Positions 46,565-53,969 of a DNA stretch of 64,000 nucleotides are shown piece by piece. Source of the DNA: Halomonas stenophila (lineage in GTDB: Bacteria > Pseudomonadota > Gammaproteobacteria > Pseudomonadales > Halomonadaceae); contig NZ_JACHXR010000010.1 in the NCBI RefSeq assembly GCF_014192275.1, positions 78,288 through 142,287 on the forward strand, written 5' to 3'. Position numbers and translations under genes: made by a program. The stretch's first letter is position 1; each line of letters begins with the position of its first letter. The notes under the pieces are model-generated. The model worked only from the letters and a program-made list of their open reading frames with translations. It was not told the origin of the DNA and searched no databases.

Positions 46565-49500
46565 ATGGAACAGTCGCAGGCGCAGAAGCAGACTGCCGAC
46601 GCCCCCGAGGCCAGCCGCTCCCGGCGGACCGGGGTGTCTGCAGAGGCCGCCGCCACCGCCCAGCGACAATCCCACCAGCCGGTCTATATCGAGCCCCGCA
46701 ACACCAGTTTCGAATCCGAGGCGCGCCACGCCGCCAGCCGCTTCGGCGGCCAGCCGGTCGACCTCACGCCCAGTCCCTTCGCGGCGTCGGGCCGCCGGGC
46801 CGAGCTGGGGCCGGAACTTTCCCGCCAGCTGGTAGACCGGCTGGATCAGGGCGGCCGCCCGCTGCCGGGCGAAGCCCGCCAGCGCATGGAGCGGCATTTC
46901 CACAGGAAGCTCGACAGCGTCCGCATCCACGACGACCCGGTGGCGGCCGAAATTGGCAGTGCCATCGACGCGCACGCCTTCGCGCTGCGCCGTCACATTT
47001 TCTTTCGCGACGGTTTCGCGGCGAGCAACCCGCAGGACCTGCGCGTGCTCGCGCACGAACTCATGCACGTCCTGCAACAGTCCGAAGGTGCGAGCGAAGG
47101 CTATGTCATCCAGCGCGATGACCCCGGCGATGTCGAGGTCAGTGAGACCTGGGAGGGAGAGGGCGGCGATCGCGGCTTTGCCCTCGACTTCTCACAGAGC
47201 GACAGTCTTTTCACCATGCCGAGACTGGAGTTGCCGAAGATCAATGGCAAGATCAAGGGCAAGTCCCGGCAGGACGGAATCACCACCACGCTCATACCAT
47301 CGACCGATTTCACCTATACGACCCGAAACGAGGAGCGGGATACCGCGCAGCGCCAGCTCTGGACACAGCGCATCACCGAGAACAAGACCCAGATCGAGGA
47401 AGCGATCCAAGCCTTCATCCCGAACCCATCGTCGGAGAGCGACAGCGACCCGATCTATTACCTGAAAGTCCGCGCAACGAACCAGATACTCTCCGGAACC
47501 AAAGCCCAGCTTCTGGCCCGGGACGAGTTGCTGATCCCGAATTGGAACAAGAGGGGAAGGGCAAGTTTCTATCACGTGGATCACTACCGCGAACACCAGC
47601 TCGAGGGGCCGGATTCGATCGAAAACGTCTGGCTCCTGGAGGAATCGGCCAATACCTCCTCCGGGTCCCGGATCAGGAACACGGTCCTGGCTGAGATCAA
47701 CGACCTCTTCCGCCGCGCGCGCGAGGACAACTTCTTCCAGGGCCGCAACGAAAACCGCGACGTGCTGCGCTTCTCGCGCACGCCGCGCGGGCAGCGCCTG
47801 CATTTCGGCCGCGTCGTGGGCGGTGGCGAGATCGGTCGCAACGTCGACACCTGGACGGTGGACGAGATCATTGCCGCCAAACACATCCGGTTCGGCCGGC
47901 GGCGGCTGGTCCAGGCGATGTCCCTCGAAGAGCTGCAGGAACGGGGACTCGTCGCCAAGGGCGATGGCAGCCCGCCGACCACCGTGCTCTGGTTTCTCGG
48001 CAAGGAGAGCGGCTTCTTCCGGCGGGTCGACGTCTCGGACCTCGCCAACCCGACCTACAGCGGCAAACCGCTGGGCGCTGAGGACGACGACTTCTTCAAG
48101 AACTTCCGCATCCAGTCGGCCACGCTCCAGCAGGGGCTCGATCCCGAAAACCTCGAGCCCGATCAGGAGGTCGGCTCAATTACCGGCCGGGTCCGCGGCG
48201 GCGTGGGTACCTATTACGACCGCGAGACCGGCCAGAAAGTCAGCGGCGACCGGATTCAGGTAAATACCGAGATCCGCCTGCCGCTGCGTTTCGATCGCCG
48301 CTATGGCTACGGCGCCTACATCGACCGCAGCGGCGTGCGCTCATCGCTGATGGAGGCGCGGGCTGAACTTAAAGGTGCAAGCCCGCTCGAGCTGAGCGAG
48401 GGTGGGTTGAGCGACGCCTGGGCGATGGAACTGTCGGCGACGCTGACTGCGACCCACCCCATGTTCGAGGGTTTTCAGGCTACCGTCGGGCTCACGGAAT
48501 ACGGCATCGGCCTCGATGTCGACATCCCCACCGACCGCCTGGATTTCAGCTTTTTCCGGGTAACCGAGGCGAACTTAACGATCGCCATGGGGGACGAGGG
48601 GCTGCTCTTTGGCGGCGCCGCGGCCTTCGAGCTGGACCAGATCGGCAGCGGCACCGTCGTTGCCATGGGCACCGCAATCGAGGGCACCTTCGATTTTGAC
48701 TTCGATTTCGTCGACCCGGCCTCCACCACCGTCCGCTACGAAGACGAAGCCTGGAGCTTCGACGCCGAGCTCGGCATCACCGAAGGCGTGGTGCCTGGCT
48801 TGCAGTCCGGCGTGATCCGTGTCGGCATCGACGAGGAGGGCAACTTCCTCTTCGATGGCGAGGCACTGGTGCAACTGCCCGGCCAGCCCGAACCCGCCAC
48901 CATCGAGATCGGCTACAGCGCGGAGGAGGGAGTTTCCATCGGCGGGACAGTCACGCTCGACACCTCGGCGTGGCCAGCCGTCGAGAACGCCACCGTGATG
49001 GTGAATGTGACCTACGATCCCGAGACCAGCGCCTGGGCGCTCGGCGGCACCGGCTCGGCCGATTTCGCCATTCCGGGGATCACCGGCACTCTGGAAGCAA
49101 CCTTTGACGACGGCGGCCTGATCCTGCGCGGACAGGGCGACCTGGCCATCGGCAATGCGACGGGCACCTTCGACTTCGCCATCGGCAACTATCCCGTCAC
49201 CGAAGAGGGCGAATTCGACCAGTCGGGCGACCCCATCGACTCCTTCGAAGCCTGGGGCGGCGGTTCTATCTCGATCGAGTTCGGCCCCTACCTGACCGGT
49301 ACGGTTGGCGTCCGATACACACCCGAGGACGAGATCGTCCTGGCCGGTGGCATCGCCCTGCCCCCCTCGATCCCCCTCTTCGACGCGATCGAACGCGAAC
49401 GGGACCTCGTGAATTTCCCACGGGTCGAGTTCCCGATCTTCGGCGTAACCATCCCCGTTGTCGGTTCGATCGGCGTCTTCGGCTTTATCGGTGGACGGTT

Positions 49501-50053
49501 GCGCGGCTATGCGACCATCGGACCCGCTACCCTCGACGACAGCCGCGCCGATATCGAATACACGCTCGGCGATCCGGACTCGGCGGTGATCGACGGTGAG
49601 AGTCACCTGAACTTCGGCATGGATGCCGGTATCGAACTGGACATTGGCGGCGGTCTCGGCCTCGGCGCCGCGGTTGCCGACCTGACCGGCGAAGTCGGGA
49701 TCACTGCGGCCCTCGACTTCGCCGTGGACTCCGGGGCCGACCTGTCTCTCGACTGGACACCGCTGGCGGGACTTTCACTGGATCTCGACCTGCACGGATC
49801 GTTCACCCCGTCGTTCCGTGTCGGGGTCTACGGCCGTGTCGCCGCCAGCGTTGCGATCTATGGCGAGGTCTGGAGCGAACGCTGGGACGAAACGCTGGCT
49901 TCCTTCGGGTCAGGCTTGGCAGTCTCGGTCCTCCAGCCTGCCAGCTGGGATGAGGAGAACGGGCTGGAACTGGACTTCTCGCAGGCCGTCTTCACCTATC
50001 CCGACATTGACGTCCGCCGGATCGCCGGAGACATCATGGAACGGATCGTCTAG
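46565..50053 (+). CDS. eCIS core (DUF4157) metallopeptidase-like protein with HNH-like motif; effector candidate
   Basis: The last and one of the largest genes of the operon (1162 residues). An N-terminal Gln/Arg-rich tail is followed by the eCIS-associated DUF4157 domain (about 95-175) with the metallopeptidase motif HELMH (164-168). Next is a stretch resembling HNH/EndoVII-like nucleases: HVDHYREHQLEG (H337, D339, H340) with N354, N363 and SSGSRI after it. The rest (~530-1162) is a long series of beta-strand repeats seen in other DUF4157 eCIS proteins (GGIALPPSIPLFDAIERER, then RVEFPIFGVTIP). DUF4157 is strongly tied to eCIS cargo. Whether it is toxin, processing protease or structural is unknown. 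Confidence 0.83.
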   Translation: MEQSQAQKQTADAPEASRSRRTGVSAEAAATAQRQSHQPVYIEPRNTSFESEARHAASRFGGQPVDLTPSPFAASGRRAELGPELSRQLVDRLDQGGRPLPGEARQRMERHFHRKLDSVRIHDDPVAAEIGSAIDAHAFALRRHIFFRDGFAASNPQDLRVLAHELMHVLQQSEGASEGYVIQRDDPGDVEVSETWEGEGGDRGFALDFSQSDSLFTMPRLELPKINGKIKGKSRQDGITTTLIPSTDFTYTTRNEERDTAQRQLWTQRITENKTQIEEAIQAFIPNPSSESDSDPIYYLKVRATNQILSGTKAQLLARDELLIPNWNKRGRASFYHVDHYREHQLEGPDSIENVWLLEESANTSSGSRIRNTVLAEINDLFRRAREDNFFQGRNENRDVLRFSRTPRGQRLHFGRVVGGGEIGRNVDTWTVDEIIAAKHIRFGRRRLVQAMSLEELQERGLVAKGDGSPPTTVLWFLGKESGFFRRVDVSDLANPTYSGKPLGAEDDDFFKNFRIQSATLQQGLDPENLEPDQEVGSITGRVRGGVGTYYDRETGQKVSGDRIQVNTEIRLPLRFDRRYGYGAYIDRSGVRSSLMEARAELKGASPLELSEGGLSDAWAMELSATLTATHPMFEGFQATVGLTEYGIGLDVDIPTDRLDFSFFRVTEANLTIAMGDEGLLFGGAAAFELDQIGSGTVVAMGTAIEGTFDFDFDFVDPASTTVRYEDEAWSFDAELGITEGVVPGLQSGVIRVGIDEEGNFLFDGEALVQLPGQPEPATIEIGYSAEEGVSIGGTVTLDTSAWPAVENATVMVNVTYDPETSAWALGGTGSADFAIPGITGTLEATFDDGGLILRGQGDLAIGNATGTFDFAIGNYPVTEEGEFDQSGDPIDSFEAWGGGSISIEFGPYLTGTVGVRYTPEDEIVLAGGIALPPSIPLFDAIERERDLVNFPRVEFPIFGVTIPVVGSIGVFGFIGGRLRGYATIGPATLDDSRADIEYTLGDPDSAVIDGESHLNFGMDAGIELDIGGGLGLGAAVADLTGEVGITAALDFAVDSGADLSLDWTPLAGLSLDLDLHGSFTPSFRVGVYGRVAASVAIYGEVWSERWDETLASFGSGLAVSVLQPASWDEENGLELDFSQAVFTYPDIDVRRIAGDIMERIV

Positions 50054-50084
50054 CCCGGATATTCCCCATCTACATCAAGAACGT

Positions 50085-50267
50085 CCGCTGTTCTATTGCC
50101 ATGTGGCTCGCCTGCTCATCGGCCGCATTGAGTTATTGTTGTTGATTGCCATGCTGGCCAGTCTGGTGCTGGTTGCCATCGGCCTGAAGACCCAACGAGA
50201 GGGGCGAACCCAGCAGTTCCAGAGCAACAGGCGCGTTCACGATCGGTCTTGTCCGTATGGCGACTAG
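50085..50267 (+). pseudogene. Remnant of an IS4-type transposase C-terminus
   Basis: Directly after the last eCIS gene an open stretch encodes RIELLLLIAMLASLVLVAIG followed by LKTQREGRTQQFQSNRR. This resembles the conserved C-terminal tail of IS4-family transposases (the R-I-E-x-L-L-L-I region plus QxQxN). No upstream catalytic part is present and the frame has no start of its own, so it is a decayed fragment. The following ~180 bases hold nothing I can identify. Confidence 0.55.
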
Positions 50268-50500
50268 GGCGGGAGGCCATTCAGCACGCTCGATCCAGGC
50301 GGATCCGCTACCGATAGGATGAGTTGGTGAGACTGCTACACATAGAGGTCACGGCACAGCATGGCGATATCCCATGAGCTGGCAAAACGTGGGATCCCTC
50401 AGGGTCTGCCCCTGATTCTCGCTCAAGCAGGCCCTGGCCGGCCTCGAGAAGAAGCGGCGCTAGCCCCGGGCTAGGCGCCGCTCCTCGATCGGCCTAGGGG
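50268..50500. other. Non-coding spacer right of the eCIS locus
   Basis: Between the transposase remnant and the haem-protein gene. Apart from the terminator hairpin at 50454-50481 I see nothing coding. It may contain more of the decayed insertion sequence, including its right end, but no matching left end was found. Confidence 0.4.
50454..50481 (-). terminator. Strong hairpin downstream of the P460-type gene
   Basis: GCGGCGCTAGCCC pairs with GGGCTAGGCGCCGC, a 13-bp stem with one bulged base and a minimal loop. On the minus strand it lies 20 bases past the stop of the haem-protein gene and is followed by TTCTTCTC, a partly U-rich tail, so it probably ends that transcript. Confidence 0.65.
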
Positions 50501-51046
50501 TTACTGGATCCGATCATGGCCAAACACCATGTCGCCGCCCGGCGCCCCGGCATGGCAGGCGATGCAGCCCTGATCCATGCCCTTGGCGACGCGCCCGGCC
50601 AGCGGCACCCCGGCGGGATTGCTATCCAGTTCGCCACTCGGCAGGTACTTGACCCAGAACCAGTCGCTGTTGTCGGGATCGTAGCCTTCCCGCTTGAACA
50701 TCACCGTCACCGCGCCCAGGTAGTCGTCGGGAGCGTTCCATACCGTCTCCTTCGAGGCTCCCTCGCCGCCGTAGTTGCGCTTGACGATCACCGGCCCGGT
50801 GGTCCCGTCCACCGTCACCTCGCCGTCGATGGTATCGAGGATGGCACCGTGCGGATGCTGGCCGGTATAGGGCGCGGACATGGTGCGCCCCTCGCCGACC
50901 AGGTTCGCCTCCTGCAGGGCGCTCCATAGCGCCTCGGCATAGGCGACATCCTCGTCACCCCCGAACGGCGCCTCTTGAGCCAGCGCGGCCTGGCCGCCGA
51001 TCAGCAGTCCGACCCCGATGGTGCCCAGTAGTCTGATGGTCTTCAT
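50501..51046 (-). CDS. Cytochrome P460-family periplasmic haem protein
   Basis: A 181-residue exported protein. A signal peptide ends near residue 23 (GGQAALAQEAP). The mature part matches the cytochrome P460 domain (EALWSALQEANLVGEGRTMS, GAILDTIDGEVTV, WFWVKYLPSGELDSNPAG). The c-type haem site CIACH lies at residues 161-165. P460 proteins are known for hydroxylamine or NO chemistry, but many homologues in heterotrophs have no assigned reaction, and the unusual Lys-haem crosslink cannot be confirmed here. The PQQ-like propeller gene upstream is on the same strand. Confidence 0.85.
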   Translation of the reverse strand: MKTIRLLGTIGVGLLIGGQAALAQEAPFGGDEDVAYAEALWSALQEANLVGEGRTMSAPYTGQHPHGAILDTIDGEVTVDGTTGPVIVKRNYGGEGASKETVWNAPDDYLGAVTVMFKREGYDPDNSDWFWVKYLPSGELDSNPAGVPLAGRVAKGMDQGCIACHAGAPGGDMVFGHDRIQ

Positions 51047-51120
51047 GGTTGCCCTCCACGCCTCTGTCGTCAGGATTATTCGGTAACCCGCAGGGCTTGG
51101 TCGTCGAGATCCGGCCGCCC

Positions 51121-52191
51121 TTACAGCCCACTCCGCCCCACGTCGTCATGGGACGAGGGCGAGACCAGGCGCAGGCACCGGTAGCGATAGTCCGGACCCG
51201 TCACCAGCATCAGCCGATCTCGCGCCAGGCGCGGAGCGGCCCGCAGGGCATCATCCAGGGTCGTCTGCCAGACGAGGGACAGGTCATCCGCACGGAGGAC
51301 CGTGACCCGCGAGGCCGCGTCGGCCACCACGACCCGCCCGGCCACGACGCGCAGGGGCAGCGACACGCCCGCCCCCAGGTCGCGTCGAGCCAACGGCGCC
51401 CCGGTGGCCTGATCGAGTACCTGCAGCACGCCATCCAGGCGCGCCAGATAGAGGCGCCGATCATCCGCCGCGGGACTGCCGCTGGCGACCCGGTCGCGAT
51501 ACCGCCAGCGGATGTCGCCGCTCGACGGCTCGAGCGCCAATACCTCGCCGGCGAAGGTGGTGACGAACACCAGTTCCCGGCCCGCCACCGGCCGGTAGAC
51601 CAGCTCCTGCCCGATCGGGCGCTGCCAGAGCAGGCGCCCCGTGGCCGGTTCCAGCGCCGTGAGCGCAGCACCCTGGCCGCCGGTCACCAGCACCCCGGCC
51701 GCGAGTGCCGGCGGATACACCCATCCCTCGAAGCGGTGCGTCCAGCGCACCTCGCCCGATGCCGCCTCGACGGCTCGCAGGGTGCCGTCCCGCCCGGCCA
51801 CGAAGGCCAGCTCCCCCGCCACGCTGGGCGAATAGAGGGTCGCCTCGCGAAAGCGCCGCCAGCGCACCTCGCCGCTGCGAGGGTCCAGCGCCGCCAGGCC
51901 CGAGGCGGTGCCGACCAGCAGGTTGCCCGCTGCCATCACCGGCGCGAAGGTCTGCTCGCCGGCCAGTGCCTGCCATACCGGTTCGCCGCTCCCGCGGTCG
52001 AGACGCACCACGCCGTCGTCGGAGGCGAAGAGCGCCCGCTCGGTGACCAGCGGATTGGCGGGATAGAAAGGTCCGGCTACCGGGGCTTCGACCAAAGGCG
52101 CTCCGTCCGCCGGAGCGTCGGCCGCCGACACGCCCGGCAGCACCAGCCACGCCATCAGCAGCAGCATCACGATCACGATACGCCTGTCCAT
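51121..52191 (-). CDS. Secreted PQQ-type beta-propeller protein
   Basis: A 356-residue protein with a signal peptide (to about residue 25, LVLPGVSAADAP) and six to seven propeller blades with the repeat pattern seen in PQQ-binding-like/BamB-like proteins (LDRGSGEPVWQALAGEQ, LDPRSGEVRWRRF, VEAASGEVRWTHRF, LEPATGRLLWQRPIG, LEPSSGDIRWRYRD). It lacks a lipobox, so it is not BamB itself. The start at 52191 follows GGGGAGGA; an in-frame ATG 54 bases upstream was rejected. Role unknown: a periplasmic scaffold or a quinoprotein lacking the usual catalytic set. It lies just upstream of the P460 gene. Confidence 0.8.
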   Translation of the reverse strand: MDRRIVIVMLLLMAWLVLPGVSAADAPADGAPLVEAPVAGPFYPANPLVTERALFASDDGVVRLDRGSGEPVWQALAGEQTFAPVMAAGNLLVGTASGLAALDPRSGEVRWRRFREATLYSPSVAGELAFVAGRDGTLRAVEAASGEVRWTHRFEGWVYPPALAAGVLVTGGQGAALTALEPATGRLLWQRPIGQELVYRPVAGRELVFVTTFAGEVLALEPSSGDIRWRYRDRVASGSPAADDRRLYLARLDGVLQVLDQATGAPLARRDLGAGVSLPLRVVAGRVVVADAASRVTVLRADDLSLVWQTTLDDALRAAPRLARDRLMLVTGPDYRYRCLRLVSPSSHDDVGRSGL

Positions 52192-52445
52192 CCGTCCTCC
52201 CCTCTTCGCCCGGTGCCCGGCCCGGCAAGCCGATGCAGTGGCCACGCGTAAGGAGCCAGTCCGGGCGACGCCGGCTCCCCTCCCAATGGGACGCGGTGGT
52301 CAGTCGTTCCTTACAGCGCTCCGACCAGTTCGTCTTCCGGGCGCGGCCGAAGTCGCCACGGGCAAGGTGCCGCCGGGCCTACCACCAAGGTCGTGTTGTC
52401 GCCGGTGACCGTAACCGCCATGATGCCGGCCACTGAAGCACGCAT

Positions 52446-52469
52446 AAAAAAGGTCCCCCGAAGGGGACC
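52446..52469 (-). terminator. Canonical intrinsic terminator (minus strand)
   Basis: On the minus strand GGTCCCC-ttcg-GGGGACC (UUCG-type loop) is followed by six T residues. This is the best intrinsic terminator in the window. No protein gene ends just before it, the nearest upstream minus-strand gene being the phasin about 450 bp away. It could end a small RNA or the phasin read-through transcript. Confidence 0.8.
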
Positions 52470-52771
52470 AGGTGGAGCACGCCAGCTCACGTTCAGAATC
52501 GTCGCTGCCAAGGCAGCCGATCCTGCAAAGAGTAATGCGAAACACGCACCAACAAATACAAAACGCCATTGAATCAAGGCCTTGAATAACAACAACAAGA
52601 GCTGGCCTTGTCGCTTCCCTCCGTATCGGGTGCTGCAACGCACCACACCAAGGCTTCCCGACCCCACCTTGCCTCAGCATGGTGCTGCAGGACCACACCT
52701 CGTTCCGCCCCCTCATGCGGCAGACGCCGTACAGCCCCCTGCAGACCATCGCAAACGACGACCGAACGCCC

Positions 52772-52817
52772 GGCGCCCCCGAGTTCGACAGATGGAAGCG
52801 TCGAACTCGGGGGCGCC
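52772..52817. repeat. 18-bp perfect inverted repeat
   Basis: GGCGCCCCCGAGTTCGAC (52772-52789) and GTCGAACTCGGGGGCGCC (52800-52817) are exact reverse complements with a 10-base loop. The stem is far longer than ordinary terminators and has no U-run. It may be an RNA structural element, an insertion-sequence end pair, or a REP-like element. Confidence 0.85.
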
Positions 52818-52856
52818 TGCCGGCAATCGCCCCATGTCCATTGCTCACATACCAAG

Positions 52857-52883
52857 AGGCCGCCGATCATGAATCGGCGGCCT
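52857..52883 (-). terminator. Phasin gene terminator hairpin
   Basis: AGGCCGCCGAT and ATCGGCGGCCT form a perfect 11-bp stem with a 5-base loop, 37 bases past the phasin stop on the minus strand. The tail is only weakly U-rich (CTTGGT). Confidence 0.6.
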
Positions 52884-52919
52884 GGGGTCTTGCGTCAGCG
52901 CGGCCCGCGGGCCCAAGGC

Positions 52920-53342
52920 TTACTTGGCCCTGGGAGCGGCTTGCTTGACCGCCTTGGTCGCGGTCTCGGTGGCCTGCTGGAGGCCTTCCTGGGCCTGCTT
53001 CACGCTGCCCTCGGTCAGCTTCTGGCTTTCCTGAACGAACTCCTGCTGCAGGGCTACCGCCTTCCCGGCATCGCCCTTCAGACGCTCGGTGAGTTCCTTG
53101 GCGACGGCCTGCTGGCCTTCCAGGTAGCTCTTCAGGCCTGCGGCGTCCTTGACCTCCACCAGGCTACGCAGCTGCGTCAAGCCGGTGTCGGCATAGGCCT
53201 TGGTGGCGTCGAGCTGGGCATTGACCAGCTTCTCGGTGACGTCGATGGACAGGGCGGCGAAGGCGCGTGCCGGGGCGAAGAACACGGACTCGAACTGGGC
53301 GGTGTCGAACTGCTTGGCGTCGAATGCGAAGACGTTGGTCAT
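52920..53342 (-). CDS. Phasin family protein (PHA granule coat)
   Basis: A 140-residue phasin. Phasins coat polyhydroxyalkanoate granules and control their number and size. The sequence MTNVFAFDAKQFDTAQFESV and the amphipathic helices (VTEKLVNAQLDATKAYADTG, EGQQAVAKELTERLKGDAGK) fit Phasin_2-type proteins, with an Ala/Lys-rich tail. The start at 53342 has GGAGG before it. It stands alone, with a terminator after it and a promoter gap before it. No other PHA gene is in the window. Confidence 0.9.
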   Translation of the reverse strand: MTNVFAFDAKQFDTAQFESVFFAPARAFAALSIDVTEKLVNAQLDATKAYADTGLTQLRSLVEVKDAAGLKSYLEGQQAVAKELTERLKGDAGKAVALQQEFVQESQKLTEGSVKQAQEGLQQATETATKAVKQAAPRAK

Positions 53343-53969
53343 GATGGGAACCTCCGGGGTTCTGAATGTCGTGGAACGGGAGATTCCCGCTCTGCTGCAG
53401 TGCACAATAGCAAGGAATTTTGTGCGCTGCAACATAGATCGGGGCTTGGGCGCCGCGCCTACCACCTCCCAGGAAATGGGGTGACCTCACGGTCACGATG
53501 AGCCCTCTGGATGATGCTGGCTATGCGGCGTCAGCGCCGTCCAATAGCCAGTCGCGGCGCAGACGGTTCATGGCGGCCGTAGGACGCCTCCACGTCGTCT
53601 CCGGTGGTCGTCGAGGTAGCAATGGCAGGCGTCCCGGCCCTCATCAACACGCTTGGTGCTGTAGGGCGGGTGGCAACAGTCGTCGGGCAGGACCGTGAAT
53701 GTTGCGGCAACAGATCGGAATGCCGAGGGACAAGGTGCTGCGGAACACCTCGCGGGTGCCAGTGATCTCCTAGCCGCCCAGCATGCGGACCAGACCGGAG
53801 TCTGGAGGGAGGACAAGAAACGGCCAAGAGCAGTCATTCAGAATTTATTGATATTTGTATAATTTCAAGATCAGCCCCGACAGAGTTGCCGACATCTGAG
53901 AAATGAGGGAGTCTACCCCTCATTTTTAGTTCATCGCACTTTACCGGGAAACACAGCGCTGACTGGCTC
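53343..53969. other. Non-coding region upstream of phasin gene
   Basis: About 630 bases without a supported gene. Near the phasin start lie TGC-rich short repeats (CTGCTGCAGTGCA at 53393-53405 and TGCGCTGCA at 53422-53430) of the kind bound by PhaR-type regulators in other bacteria; this is a suggestion only. The part 53500-53830 has short broken frames that may be gene debris. A terminator lies at 53901-53927. Confidence 0.4.
53901..53927. terminator. Intrinsic terminator after the disulfide reductase gene
   Basis: AAATGAGGG and CCCTCATTT make a perfect 9-bp stem with a 7-base loop, followed by TTT on the plus strand and, on the minus strand, preceded by an A-run that becomes U-rich (TTTCTC). 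It lies 43 bases past the oxidoreductase stop and can work in both directions. Confidence 0.65.

Larger units (their letters stand above)
52192..52919. other. Non-coding region with hairpins between propeller and phasin genes
   Basis: About 730 bases without a gene I can support. It contains, on the minus strand reading from the phasin gene, a phasin terminator (52857-52883), an 18-bp perfect inverted repeat (52772-52817) and a canonical U-tailed terminator (52446-52469). Open frames present have no ribosome site and run through the hairpins. A small RNA ending at 52446 is possible. Confidence 0.5.

Noticed and set aside
41494..46656. A 1720-residue open frame on the minus strand across the beta-helix, PASTA and effector genes
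   Set aside because: It spans three well-supported genes with clear domains. Its translation is Gly/Ala/Asp/Arg-rich with no domain, a usual by-product of GC-rich third positions.
23238..50053. A prophage or R-type tailocin
   Set aside because: No lysis, holin, head, integrase or phage regulator genes. The AAA ATPase, DUF4255 and DUF4157 proteins are eCIS markers.
52311..52848. Minus-strand open frames between propeller and phasin genes, one with a hydrophobic stretch
   Set aside because: No ribosome site; the frames run through a strong terminator and an 18-bp hairpin, and the hydrophobic run is too irregular for a credible membrane protein.
53498..53837. Short frames near 53.5-53.8 kb as genes
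   Set aside because: They are Cys/Arg/Pro-rich without any start site or domain and look like debris or chance frames.
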